Shown here: one piece after another, positions 33,916-41,302 of the stretch | Layout: each line of letters begins with the position of its first letter | Position numbering within the stretch: the stretch's first letter is position 1 | Assembly: GCA_947313855.1 (NCBI GenBank) | Contig: CAMZNS010000029.1 | Span: 1-41,302, forward strand | Reading direction: 5' to 3' | DNA: 41,302 bases | Origin: an uncultured Deferribacteraceae bacterium | GTDB lineage: Bacteria; Chrysiogenota; Deferribacteres; CAMZNJ01 | The notes under the pieces: model-generated | Databases searched by the model: none | What the model was told of the DNA's origin: nothing | What the model saw: only the letters and a program-made list of their open reading frames with translations | Position numbers and translations under genes: made by a program

Positions 33916-34359
33916 TTACCCTTTGGCTCTTTTGTTGAGCGCTGCCTCTTTTTTTCGGCACCCGTCGCAGTTGATGTAAGCTGCTATTTCCACGTATAAT
34001 ACATCGTCGTCGGCTATTTTTTGGATATCGCCGAGCATGGACTGGTTTGTTGGTTGTAGTGCGGTAATGGATCCGCATCCGCGACAAACCACGTGAATAT
34101 TTTGGTTAGACTTGCTGAGTTCGTAGTATGCTTGGCTAGAGTTTACGCTCATAACGCCGAGGATAGAGTGTTCGACAAGTGTATTGATGTTTTTGTAAAC
34201 AGTTGCTAGCGATATGGATGGTGATGTTTTTCTAACAGCGGCGAAAACGTCTTTGATAGTTGCGTGTTCTTTGTTTCTGATTATTTGTAGTATGCTTAGT
34301 CTTTGTGGTGTAACTTTTAGGTTGACACTTTTGAGAATCGGTACTAGATCGTCTTTCAT
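33916..34359 (-). CDS. Fur/PerR family metalloregulator
   Basis: Metal- or peroxide-responsive repressor. The 147 residues have a winged helix (VTPQRLSILQIIRN, then SLATVYKNINTLVEHSIL) and a dimerisation domain with two CxxC pairs (CRGC and CDGC) for structural zinc. The usual HxH regulatory cluster is reduced to one histidine in NQNIHVVC. Sequence alone leaves PerR, Fur or Zur open; PerR-like is my first guess. The frame starts at 34371, but GGAGGT lies between that ATG and the one at 34359, so the latter is chosen. The neighbours suggest no specific target. Confidence 0.9.
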   Translation of the reverse strand: MKDDLVPILKSVNLKVTPQRLSILQIIRNKEHATIKDVFAAVRKTSPSISLATVYKNINTLVEHSILGVMSVNSSQAYYELSKSNQNIHVVCRGCGSITALQPTNQSMLGDIQKIADDDVLYVEIAAYINCDGCRKKEAALNKRAKG

Positions 34360-34826
34360 GGTAACCTCCATGGAAATATGAGTCTAAGCTAAGTGAGTGA
34401 GAGTCGTTTACGAAGATAATGTTGTATGAATATAAACAACCCACTTAGTAGCTTTAATATATTTCAATATTCAATATTTTTATCTTACGTACTTGCATTT
34501 ATTTTGGTTTTGCGTATTTGCGTGCTCTTTTTAAACTATATTTTAGAGACTACATAACTGTTGCGACTATTCCTCTATTTGTCTGTTCTTTATTCTTTAT
34601 TCTTTATTCTTTATTCGACTGTGTTGAATAGTCGTTTAATTGGACTACATAGCGTTAAAACTCTACATGTGAAGTTACCTCTCTTGCTGTGATTGTTGTT
34701 TAGGGTAAAAGCCTGTGTGTGTTTGGTTGACACATACTTGGCAAACACCCTAGTTGAGGCGAGGGTACCACACATATGTTATATTGTAAAGTTTTTATAC
34801 TAACTTCGTAAACTAGTCTGTAATAA
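34360..34826. other. AT-rich spacer between the Fur-family gene and mqnB
   Basis: A 467-base gap between two minus-strand genes. It includes the Fur-family leader and a TATTCTT heptamer run at about 34586-34616. No gene, RNA or clear terminator for mqnB was found. Confidence 0.5.
34586..34616. repeat. 7-bp TATTCTT repeat, about 4 copies
   Basis: Head-to-tail heptamers in the upstream region of the Fur-family gene. Confidence 0.85.
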
Positions 34827-35537
34827 TTAGCTACAGTTATTCGTCGTAATTATAGTTTGAAGCACTTCTGTTGCGGTGTTTGCAAGTGCGTCTAAAGCTT
34901 TGACTAATTGCCAGTCCTGTTTATTTCTGTCGCCACAGTAGTTTGAGATGGCACGTATTTGGATAGGTACTACCCCACATTTTTTTGCGGTTAGTGCAAA
35001 GGACGCTCCCTCCATATTTTCTATTTGCGTCGTTGTTTTTTTGCTATACAGTTCAGCCAAGTAATCATTACTCGATAGTAAGGATACCGTATTGCTGTGT
35101 ATAAGTTCATAATTTTCTGAAAAGTATGGACGTATCAAGGGGCTAACCTCAAGGTCAACAGTGTTATTGGGGCATATGGGGAATCCTATTTCGGAGGTGA
35201 GGGATAGGGTGTTGTCGAAAAGGGATGCCTCGTCAACAAAATACTCCTGAGCGACAGCAACAACATCGCCTTGGGTCAATGGCGACTGACGGTATGCACC
35301 AGCAACACCCAACAGTACCGCACTGCTAACGGGAGTACTCAGAAACACCTTGGTGCAGGTGATGGCAGTATTTGTCTTCCCCACGCCGGTGAGGTATACT
35401 GGTGTGAGGAGCGTGGGGTCATCGGTGAAGGGGTAGAGAATTTGCTGTGTCTGTTTGAGCTCCTCTTTCTGTGCAGGGACGAGCTTGTGGAGGATGCCGT
35501 ACGCTTCGACTATTGTGGGGATAAAAACAATTTTCAT
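34827..35537 (-). CDS. mqnB: Futalosine hydrolase
   Basis: Removes adenine or hypoxanthine from (aminodeoxy)futalosine in the menaquinone pathway, downstream of MqnE. The 236 residues adopt the nucleoside phosphorylase fold: YLTGVGKTNTAI, LLGVAGAYRQ and the purine/ribose-binding IENMEGASFAL (MEG motif), followed by IRAISNYCGDRN. The related MTA/SAH nucleosidase is the alternative, but length and RAISNYCG favour MqnB. AGGA abuts the ATG at 35543, so the ATG at 35537 is the better start. A Fur/PerR-box-like 15-mer lies 32 bases upstream. Confidence 0.87.
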   Translation of the reverse strand: MKIVFIPTIVEAYGILHKLVPAQKEELKQTQQILYPFTDDPTLLTPVYLTGVGKTNTAITCTKVFLSTPVSSAVLLGVAGAYRQSPLTQGDVVAVAQEYFVDEASLFDNTLSLTSEIGFPICPNNTVDLEVSPLIRPYFSENYELIHSNTVSLLSSNDYLAELYSKKTTTQIENMEGASFALTAKKCGVVPIQIRAISNYCGDRNKQDWQLVKALDALANTATEVLQTIITTNNCS

Positions 35538-35750
35538 TATCATTCCTTGCAGTAATTTATGTATTGTGATAAAATTATTGTAACATAACTGTTGCTCGAG
35601 GTGTCTCTTTAATTATTAGCACCTTTGTTGAATGCTAATATTGAACACCAAGCCCCACACCCCAAAACTCCTCAACAAGGGGGGAGGCTAAAACAGCGAT
35701 GTTCCGTAAATTATATTAATGAAATATAACTAAGAGGGAGTTTCCCCAAA

Positions 35751-37121
35751 ATGAATAAAAAACCTGTAACCAGAGTGGCACAGGAGGCAAGGTACAAACA
35801 ACTTGAAATAGAGTTTGCTGACTTCCGAAAAGGCGTTCTCGAATCCATGGAGAAGTACTTAGAGACACCTGCGGGCAGAGCCACCATTGCCATGGGCAAC
35901 CCAACAGCACAAAGATCTCCAAATGCCACCACCAACCCCGATAGACCATACGATAGCTCCGCTCTAGACTTTATCACACACATCGTAACCACAGTGTCGG
36001 AAGGGGTAAACAAAACCGTTAGCGGAACAAAAGTCGACTTCATCCGAAACGCAAAAGACCTACTCGTTACCTTCGACACCATGGCTATCGAAATGGATAT
36101 CTGCTACAAAAAGTTTTTCTCAAAATACGTAAGCCCCTTCAACATGGACATCAGTATTCAAGAAGAGGTGCGACAACTCGTACTACCACGTGCCATTCGT
36201 AGCGTAATGGGGTACATCGATAACCACTACTTCCTCTACAAACTACTACAAGACCTCGGCTTCAAAGAAACTTACAACAGATTCGACAAACTAGTCTGTG
36301 CCTTCGCCGGACTCGAATATGGCATATTCTCCACCATGAAAGTGCTGCGTAACAATGAAGAACTCAGCTCCCGTATCTCCATAGACAAAGACGTAAAGAA
36401 ATTTATCCTACAGTTCCGCGGACTAATGGAAGCCTTCGCCGTCGATCCCATCGGCAAAGCTACGATAACACTAAAACTAAAAGTGCAAAATATCGCAGTC
36501 TACAACTACTGCATAGCCAACGACGTACTGGTAACACAACGATCTAGCATCGAAAAAACAATCAACATCAAAAAAATCAGCAAAGAGTATAGCGATGCCT
36601 TGCACCCCATTGTTGATAGCATCAGCAAGTACAAAAAAGGGGGGGACGGCGGAACAGTATCAACGCCATCATCGCGATACCATGACTCCGAAATATCATT
36701 CTGGGACGTATCCAAACACCTTGTGTCGTTCAAAGACTCCATGGTGCTTGTAGAAGACGAGATGCGTCATGGTGTTGAGCCCGGTAGCGTTGCCATGAAG
36801 GGGTTCGAATTTATTGTTCAACAGATACTTATCCCTTACTACGCCCACCAGCGTGGTGCGATAAATCACACATTCATCACCATGATAGCCCAGCTAAATA
36901 GACATTACACCATGGTTTTACAGGAAATTATATCCAACTCACTCCCAAAAGACTACTCGTTTGACGAAGCTATTGGCTTATCTGTGGATCTCGAAAAAGC
37001 CTTGGAGGATCTGCAAGCAACAAAAAATAAGCGTCGGCTTGCCATGGAAAACTTGGGGGGCAACACCCCCGCGACAGGAATGGTTTCATCTGTCAAGAAG
37101 AAGAGGTTTTTTGGTAAGTAG
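35751..37121 (+). CDS. Unrecognised 456-residue cytoplasmic protein
   Basis: No known family recognised. The protein lacks a signal peptide and membrane helices and looks mostly alpha-helical. The first 50 residues are amphipathic (YKQLEIEFADFRKGVLESMEKYL). A polar linker runs about 45-70 (GNPTAQRSPNATTNPDRP). A long helical core follows to about 315, with a glycine-rich break (KKGGDGGTVSTPSSR), a second helical domain, and a basic C-terminus (VKKKRFFGK). GAGGGA precedes the ATG. It heads a three-gene block of unknown proteins; the next begins within about 95 bases. Confidence 0.85.
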   Translation: MNKKPVTRVAQEARYKQLEIEFADFRKGVLESMEKYLETPAGRATIAMGNPTAQRSPNATTNPDRPYDSSALDFITHIVTTVSEGVNKTVSGTKVDFIRNAKDLLVTFDTMAIEMDICYKKFFSKYVSPFNMDISIQEEVRQLVLPRAIRSVMGYIDNHYFLYKLLQDLGFKETYNRFDKLVCAFAGLEYGIFSTMKVLRNNEELSSRISIDKDVKKFILQFRGLMEAFAVDPIGKATITLKLKVQNIAVYNYCIANDVLVTQRSSIEKTINIKKISKEYSDALHPIVDSISKYKKGGDGGTVSTPSSRYHDSEISFWDVSKHLVSFKDSMVLVEDEMRHGVEPGSVAMKGFEFIVQQILIPYYAHQRGAINHTFITMIAQLNRHYTMVLQEIISNSLPKDYSFDEAIGLSVDLEKALEDLQATKNKRRLAMENLGGNTPATGMVSSVKKKRFFGK

Positions 37122-37216
37122 TTTTGCCCGTGAGTGCCGTGAGTGCCACAGTACACGTGTCTTTCGGCAGTTGTGGCGGGTTCGGCAGGTGTAGCAGATG
37201 GTATTGGATGGTTCCC

Positions 37217-37870
37217 ATGGTTATGTTCCGCAGTTTTTATAAGTTTTCCCTGAGTGTTTTCGTGGTATTTGCACTTCTGCTGAATATCTCTTATGCTTTT
37301 TTGTCCAATGGTGGCGTGCGTAGTTTGTACTATTTTGATGCTTTGCCCCAACGGTTTTCGGCTGTGTACTACTACACAAGTTTCTCACTTTTAGAATCAG
37401 GTTTTTTTGCTCCCAAGCTTTCGACGTCAGAAATATCATCCTATATATATGATACGTATTCCGATAGTGATGCGTCTTCGGAGTTGTGGCCACTATCTTC
37501 GGCATTGCTTTTAAACACAGTGGTTGGTCAGGTGTCGGGGTACGGTGAGAAGCACCTCTCCTTGCGTGGCAGGATGGGTGTTTCAGGTGTATCCCCCAAA
37601 ATATACTCCACCTATGGCAACACATCATCCTCGCCGTATGACTATCGCAACAACATCGACATTGCCTATGGCTATTTTTCTGCGGGGTTTCAGGCGGGGT
37701 TAGGTTTGGACGTTTTATTAGGGTTGTTTATTTTGGGGGATGATTTTGCTAGTCTTAATCCTCGGGAGAAGACTTTATCGCAGGTTCATTCCGACTTGGC
37801 TCGCAGGGGTCTTCGTGGTAACTATGATGCTATTCTTGCGGGGTTACGGAGTTTTGATACGACCCCCTAG
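37217..37870 (+). CDS. Unrecognised exported protein
   Basis: Around 217 residues, no known family. The frame extends to a TTG at 37124, but in-frame ATGs at 37208, 37217 and 37223 directly precede a clear signal peptide (MFRSFYKFSLSVFVVFALLL...SYAF), so the start is one of these. GGATGG suits 37217. The mature part is rich in Ser, Tyr and Gly (YYYTSFSLLESGFF, YDTYSDSDASSE, YGYFSAGFQAGLGLDVLLG). This may be a beta-rich envelope protein with a hydrophobic hairpin near the end. Codon use is T- and G-ending, unlike the preceding gene. A minisatellite follows its stop. Confidence 0.72.
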   Translation: MVMFRSFYKFSLSVFVVFALLLNISYAFLSNGGVRSLYYFDALPQRFSAVYYYTSFSLLESGFFAPKLSTSEISSYIYDTYSDSDASSELWPLSSALLLNTVVGQVSGYGEKHLSLRGRMGVSGVSPKIYSTYGNTSSSPYDYRNNIDIAYGYFSAGFQAGLGLDVLLGLFILGDDFASLNPREKTLSQVHSDLARRGLRGNYDAILAGLRSFDTTP

Positions 37871-37921
37871 CTTGTGTTTATCTTGTTCAACGGTATGAAT
37901 ATTGCTTATAATTCTTTAGTC

Positions 37922-38113
37922 TCTCACGGTGCTCACGGTGCTCACGGTGCCAAGTGCTAACGGTGCTAACGGTGCTAACGGTGTCAAGTGCTAACGGTGT
38001 CAAGTGCTAACGGTGCCAAGTGCTAACGGTGTCAAGTGCTAACGGTGTCAAGTGCTAACGGTGTCAAGTGCTAACGGTGTCAAGTGCTAACGGTGTCAAG
38101 TGCTAACGGTGCC
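37922..38113. repeat. GTGCTAACGGTGTCAA minisatellite
   Basis: The array starts with 9-bp units (GCTCACGGT, then GCTAACGGT) and passes into 16-bp units (GTCAAGTGCTAACGGT), about twelve to fourteen in all. It fills the gap between two unknown genes. The GTGCTAACG core is one base from the GTGCTGACG core of the array at 10796-11051. Confidence 0.95.
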
Positions 38114-38150
38114 ATATTTGTTTTATTTGTAGTTCACTCATCGGGTTTTT

Positions 38151-39158
38151 ATGTCTAAAGGTAAGTTTGTATACGGCTTCATAGATTTGTACAACAAGTC
38201 GCTATCAGATCTCCATAGATCTGGCGTGACTTTTGGCGATTTGGGTGTACAGCGTGTTAGTGTTCTGGATCTGGACGATGGTGATAGTCTTGGTCATGAG
38301 ATACTCAACTCGTCCATACAAACATACGCAGTAATTCTTACTCTGACCGCTCTTCTTGCGGTTTTAACGGTGGTTTCGATACTTCAGTTTTTGGGGGATA
38401 CCCGTACTTTAAGTATGTCTAGCAAGGTGGAGGTATCGTTCAAGCTTCCTGATACGGAGACCAATGTTGTGTCCCCCTTGAAGTACGACGTCATAGACAC
38501 TTTTTCGTTGGATGGTGCTCGGGGTGTTCGTAGTGTTGCTCGTGCTAATAAGTACTACTTTCCTCGCTATTTTACTGATTTACGTGAGCTTCCCCCCGTT
38601 GCTGATTTGGATATGCCCAATCCTGTTGCAGTGCCTGTGTATCATGCACCTGTGTACACGGAGTTAGATTTCAGTGGGAGTAGTCGTTCCCCTGTGGTTC
38701 CCGATCTACTTTTGGCGATTCCGGATGCTAAGCTTCCCCCTCCTATTATTCTACCCCCTGTTCCTGTTTACAGCATTAATATTCTTGGTTTGGGCGATAT
38801 TCAGGTTGATGTTATTGTTTCGAAAGCGAAGTTGATGTCTTATAATTATTCGATTATGCGTAATGAGTTCGACAACTACAGTCTTTTCCGCGTATACAAA
38901 CCTGCTGACCGCGGGAAATACAACATAAACGCCGTACGTGCAACCCTTGTAGGGGAGTTTAATCTTATTGAAGACGCAATTATTTACGCCAACTCCATTG
39001 CGGGGGATTCGTTTATTAATGAGGAACAGATTATTACCGGTTTAACAGACATTGTAATCTGCTGTGTTACCTTGGAGAGTGCACAGAAGTTTGCACAGAG
39101 TATGGACAGCATACTGCTAAACAGACCTATCTACTTGGCACGCACAGGGTATCGATAG
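38151..39158 (+). CDS. Unrecognised membrane-anchored protein with proline-rich middle
   Basis: 335 residues, no confident family. Residues 1-55 are cytoplasmic. One membrane helix covers about 58-80 (YAVILTLTALLAVLTVVSIL). An extracytoplasmic part follows, with a proline-rich stretch at about 150-215 (LPPVADLDMPNPVAVPVYHAP, LPPPIILPPVPVY) that could span the periplasm. A C-terminal domain has ATLVGEFNLIEDAIIYANSI, loosely like a SPOR repeat (peptidoglycan-binding); I would not rely on this. The topology suggests an envelope-spanning protein. The Shine-Dalgarno is weak. It uses T- and G-ending codons like the preceding gene. Confidence 0.78.
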   Translation: MSKGKFVYGFIDLYNKSLSDLHRSGVTFGDLGVQRVSVLDLDDGDSLGHEILNSSIQTYAVILTLTALLAVLTVVSILQFLGDTRTLSMSSKVEVSFKLPDTETNVVSPLKYDVIDTFSLDGARGVRSVARANKYYFPRYFTDLRELPPVADLDMPNPVAVPVYHAPVYTELDFSGSSRSPVVPDLLLAIPDAKLPPPIILPPVPVYSINILGLGDIQVDVIVSKAKLMSYNYSIMRNEFDNYSLFRVYKPADRGKYNINAVRATLVGEFNLIEDAIIYANSIAGDSFINEEQIITGLTDIVICCVTLESAQKFAQSMDSILLNRPIYLARTGYR

Positions 39159-39222
39159 ACAGCATACTGCTTTGATAAAAGGTTCATCTAACGAAAATAG
39201 ACCAAAATTTGGAGTTATCAGA

Positions 39223-39564
39223 ATGATGGAAGACAAAAAATATAAAATAGGCGAAGTGGCCAAAATTCTAAAGATTAATACTTCAGCAATACGCTACTAC
39301 GAAAAAGAGTTTGCGGAACTAACACCACAAAAATCCTCTGGGAATCAACGCTACTACAGCTTAGAAAATATCTACTTTCTCAAGAAAATCCGCTACCTCG
39401 TGGAAGAGGAGGGACTCACCCTTGAAGGGGTCAAGAAACAGCTTGCCGATACCGAAAAAATGAAATCAAAGATATTTATCACGAAGCAGGAATTAACATC
39501 AGATTTGTCTGAAATCATCAAGGTGTTAGAAAAATATTCCACGGGCAAAGACGACGATAAATAG
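39223..39564 (+). CDS. MerR-family transcriptional regulator
   Basis: DNA-binding regulator of 113 residues. The MerR winged helix is clear: YKIGEVAKILKINTSAIRYYEKEF, then NQRYYSLENIYFLKKIRYLVEEEGLTLEGVKKQL. The C-terminal part is a short helix for dimerisation without conserved cysteines, so no metal or redox ligand is implied. The frame reaches a TTG at 39172, but GGAG at 39211-39214 fits the ATG at 39223. Candidate targets are the fumarase genes downstream or its own promoter; this is inference from position only. Confidence 0.88.
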   Translation: MMEDKKYKIGEVAKILKINTSAIRYYEKEFAELTPQKSSGNQRYYSLENIYFLKKIRYLVEEEGLTLEGVKKQLADTEKMKSKIFITKQELTSDLSEIIKVLEKYSTGKDDDK

Positions 39565-39683
39565 GTGCTATTGGCAGTTTCTGTTGTAACTGTTTGATAA
39601 ATTTTAGTGATATCTCATAATTTTTATGATACAATCATTTATTACTTGCGTTGTAAATATCTAACTCAGGAGGTCTATTGCTA

Positions 39684-40628
39684 ATGCCTAGTTTAGTTAA
39701 GTCTGGTGCGATTAAGCACGAATCGCTGTATGCACCCCACGGTACCCTGTACGGCTCTGTTCTAGAGCTTATTCGCCTATGTTCCACCACTCTCCCACCC
39801 GATATTGTGGAAGCACTATCGAAAGCCCTTAACGTCGAAGAGGGGGGGAGCATTGCCAAAAATGTTCTCGATTCTGTTCTATCCAACATCGAAATGGCAA
39901 AAAGTGGCTCCACACCCATCTGTCAAGATACAGGTTCGCTGGCTTTTTATGTTCACTACCCCTTCGGCGTGAGCCAAATGAAGCTGCGTGCCCTTATCAA
40001 CGAAGCTGTTCAGGAGGCAACGAAAAAGCAGTACCTTCGCCCTAATGTTGTTGATCCCATCTCTGGCAAAAATACTGGCACAGGTGTTGGGCTCGAAACA
40101 CCACATATCCACTTCGATGAATGGGACAAAGATGAAGTTGAAATACGCCTAATACTAAAAGGTGGCGGTTGCGAAAATGTTGGGATACAGTACGCATTGC
40201 CCCACGGCGAACTCGGAGCATCACGTAGCAACGATGGTGTTCAGAAGGTTGTTATGGACGGCGTCCACAAGGCTCAGGGGATGGGGTGTGCACCCGGTAT
40301 TATCGGTGTCGGTATCGGTGGGGACAGGATTACATCCATGGAAATGGCCAAAAGACAACTCTTTCGCAAAATCGGCAACCGTAATCACGACCCTGTTATT
40401 TCCGAAATGGAAACAGAACTCGTAACCAACCTCAACAAACTAGGGATAGGACCCATGGGGTTCGGAGGGATATCCACCGCCTTGGATGTGTTTTGCGGAG
40501 TTATCCCAAGACACCCAGCAACGTATTACGTATCCATCTCTTACAACTGCTGGGCATTGCGAAGATACACCATGACCATAAGTTACGATAGGGCTAACGG
40601 CACATTGGGGGAGGCATCTTATGATTAG
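39684..40628 (+). CDS. Fumarate hydratase class I, alpha subunit
   Basis: Large subunit of the two-component [4Fe-4S] fumarase converting malate and fumarate in the cytoplasm. The 314 residues carry three cluster cysteines: C80 in ICQDTGS, one in GGGCENVGIQYALP and one in MGCAPGIIGVGIGGDR. The frame reaches a TTG at 39678, but AGGAGG at 39668-39673 suits the ATG at 39684. It overlaps the beta-subunit gene by eight bases. The related L(+)-tartrate dehydratase TtdAB is the main alternative. Presence of fumarate reductase in the window favours fumarase. Confidence 0.92.
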   Translation: MPSLVKSGAIKHESLYAPHGTLYGSVLELIRLCSTTLPPDIVEALSKALNVEEGGSIAKNVLDSVLSNIEMAKSGSTPICQDTGSLAFYVHYPFGVSQMKLRALINEAVQEATKKQYLRPNVVDPISGKNTGTGVGLETPHIHFDEWDKDEVEIRLILKGGGCENVGIQYALPHGELGASRSNDGVQKVVMDGVHKAQGMGCAPGIIGVGIGGDRITSMEMAKRQLFRKIGNRNHDPVISEMETELVTNLNKLGIGPMGFGGISTALDVFCGVIPRHPATYYVSISYNCWALRRYTMTISYDRANGTLGEASYD

Positions 40629-41211
40629 AAAACTTACCACACCGATTAGTGAAAAAGATATTCGTGCGTTGAAGGTTGGCGATCAAGTTTTGCTCAGCGG
40701 AACAATCGTCACAGGGCGAGACGCCGCCCACAAATACATGGTGGAGGAGAAACCTGACTTTATTCGCCCCTACCTCATGGATGGAGTAATCTACCACTGT
40801 GGACCCGTGGTCAAAAAGGATGACGCCACTGGGCAGTACTCATTCGTGTCCGCCGGACCAACAACGTCGAGACGTGAGGAGCCTTACCAAGATACCGTCA
40901 TTGACGAATACTCCATACGGGGCGTTATCGGCAAAGGGGGGATGGGGGATCGAACCGCAGCTGGACTGCAAAAAACAGGTGCGGTGTACATGCATGCTGT
41001 TGGCGGGGCTGGTAGTGCCATTGCCGCTAATGTTTCGGAAGTCTCAAAGGTATTTATGCTAGACGAATTCGGCACACCCGAAGCCTTCTGGGTAATAAAC
41101 GTAGTGGATTTCCCCGTTGTTATTACCATGGACTCCCACGGCGACTCACTGCATAAGGTTGTATTTGAAGAATCAGAAAAGAACTTGGCAAAGCTGTTAG
41201 GGAAAGCGTAG
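40621..41211 (+). CDS. Fumarate hydratase class I, beta subunit
   Basis: Small subunit of the same enzyme, 196 residues, full length. It contains LKVGDQVLLSGTIVTGRDAAHKY, with the GRDAAH catalytic region, GVIYHCGPVV, IGKGGMGDRTAAGLQ and the C-terminal FWVINVVDFPVVITMDSHG. The ATG lies within the last codons of the alpha gene, which implies coupled translation in equal amounts. Together with FrdCAB this gives a malate-to-succinate branch. A GTTGGCGGT repeat array follows its stop and continues to the window edge. Confidence 0.93.
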   Translation: MIRKLTTPISEKDIRALKVGDQVLLSGTIVTGRDAAHKYMVEEKPDFIRPYLMDGVIYHCGPVVKKDDATGQYSFVSAGPTTSRREEPYQDTVIDEYSIRGVIGKGGMGDRTAAGLQKTGAVYMHAVGGAGSAIAANVSEVSKVFMLDEFGTPEAFWVINVVDFPVVITMDSHGDSLHKVVFEESEKNLAKLLGKA

Positions 41212-41238
41212 GGGATGGTTGCTAGTAATATTCATAGT

Positions 41239-41302
41239 GTTGGCGGTGTTGGCGGTGTTGGCGGTTCGGGTAGTGCTGGCGGTGTTGGCGGTGTTGGCGG
41301 TG
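41239..41302. repeat. 9-bp GTTGGCGGT array, truncated by the window end
   Basis: Six or more 9-bp units with one diverged block (TTCGGGTAGTGCTGGC). A frame from ATG 41215 stays open through it to the edge, giving Val-Gly-Gly repeats. It may be a non-coding minisatellite or the start of a glycine-rich gene. Confidence 0.85.

Overview
The window reads as a chromosomal segment of a Gram-negative, flagellated bacterium with an anaerobic or microaerophilic respiratory lifestyle. It carries a Wolinella-type quinol:fumarate reductase (frdCAB), two genes of the futalosine route to menaquinone (mqnE, mqnB), a class I two-subunit fumarase, lipoproteins with clear lipoboxes, and flagellar motor/export genes. 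This set fits Campylobacterota, Deferribacterota, Chrysiogenota or a spirochaete-like lineage. Sequence reading alone does not settle which.

Layout: 0.26-3.6 kb frdCAB operon; 3.7-3.95 kb small exported protein; 4.1 kb tRNA-Arg(UCU) with a textbook promoter; 4.45-5.6 kb glycerate kinase; 5.7-8.6 kb (minus) DUF1385 membrane protein followed by argS; 8.85-10.7 kb 5'-nucleotidase lipoprotein; 11.1-11.4 kb (minus) rpmE; 11.7-12.6 kb gmk-rpoZ; 13.0-18.0 kb motA-motB-fliL-fliN-fliO-fliP-fliQ; 18.1-20.0 kb mqnE plus an overlapping unknown gene; 20.0-23.8 kb galU, glpT, glpQ; 24-29.4 kb (minus) two oppA paralogues, mazG and an M29 aminopeptidase; 29.9-32.0 kb a PilZ protein, a small membrane protein and a Bax-inhibitor family protein; 32.8-35.5 kb lspA, a thioesterase, a Fur/PerR regulator and mqnB; 35.75-39.2 kb three unrecognised proteins, two of them with membrane or export segments; 39.2-41.2 kb a MerR regulator and fumarase alpha/beta.

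The metabolic genes fit together. Fumarase makes fumarate from malate, fumarate reductase uses it as electron acceptor, and the futalosine genes supply the menaquinol donor. GlpT and GlpQ supply glycerol-3-phosphate, and the OppA proteins and aminopeptidase handle peptides.

The most unusual property of the window is its density of tandem repeats. I count about twenty separate minisatellite-like arrays or local duplications with unit lengths from 6 to 58 bp, in most of the longer intergenic gaps, and most have a different unit. Three extend into proteins: an 11-copy DAN(T) tail on the DUF1385 protein, a 5-copy His-rich nonapeptide ahead of the signal segment of FliO, and a low-complexity insert in MazG. 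Several duplicate gene borders, such as a stop codon region, a Shine-Dalgarno leader or a start codon. Array units at 10.8 kb and 37.9 kb share a similar core, and a related core occurs in reverse complement at 14.5 kb.
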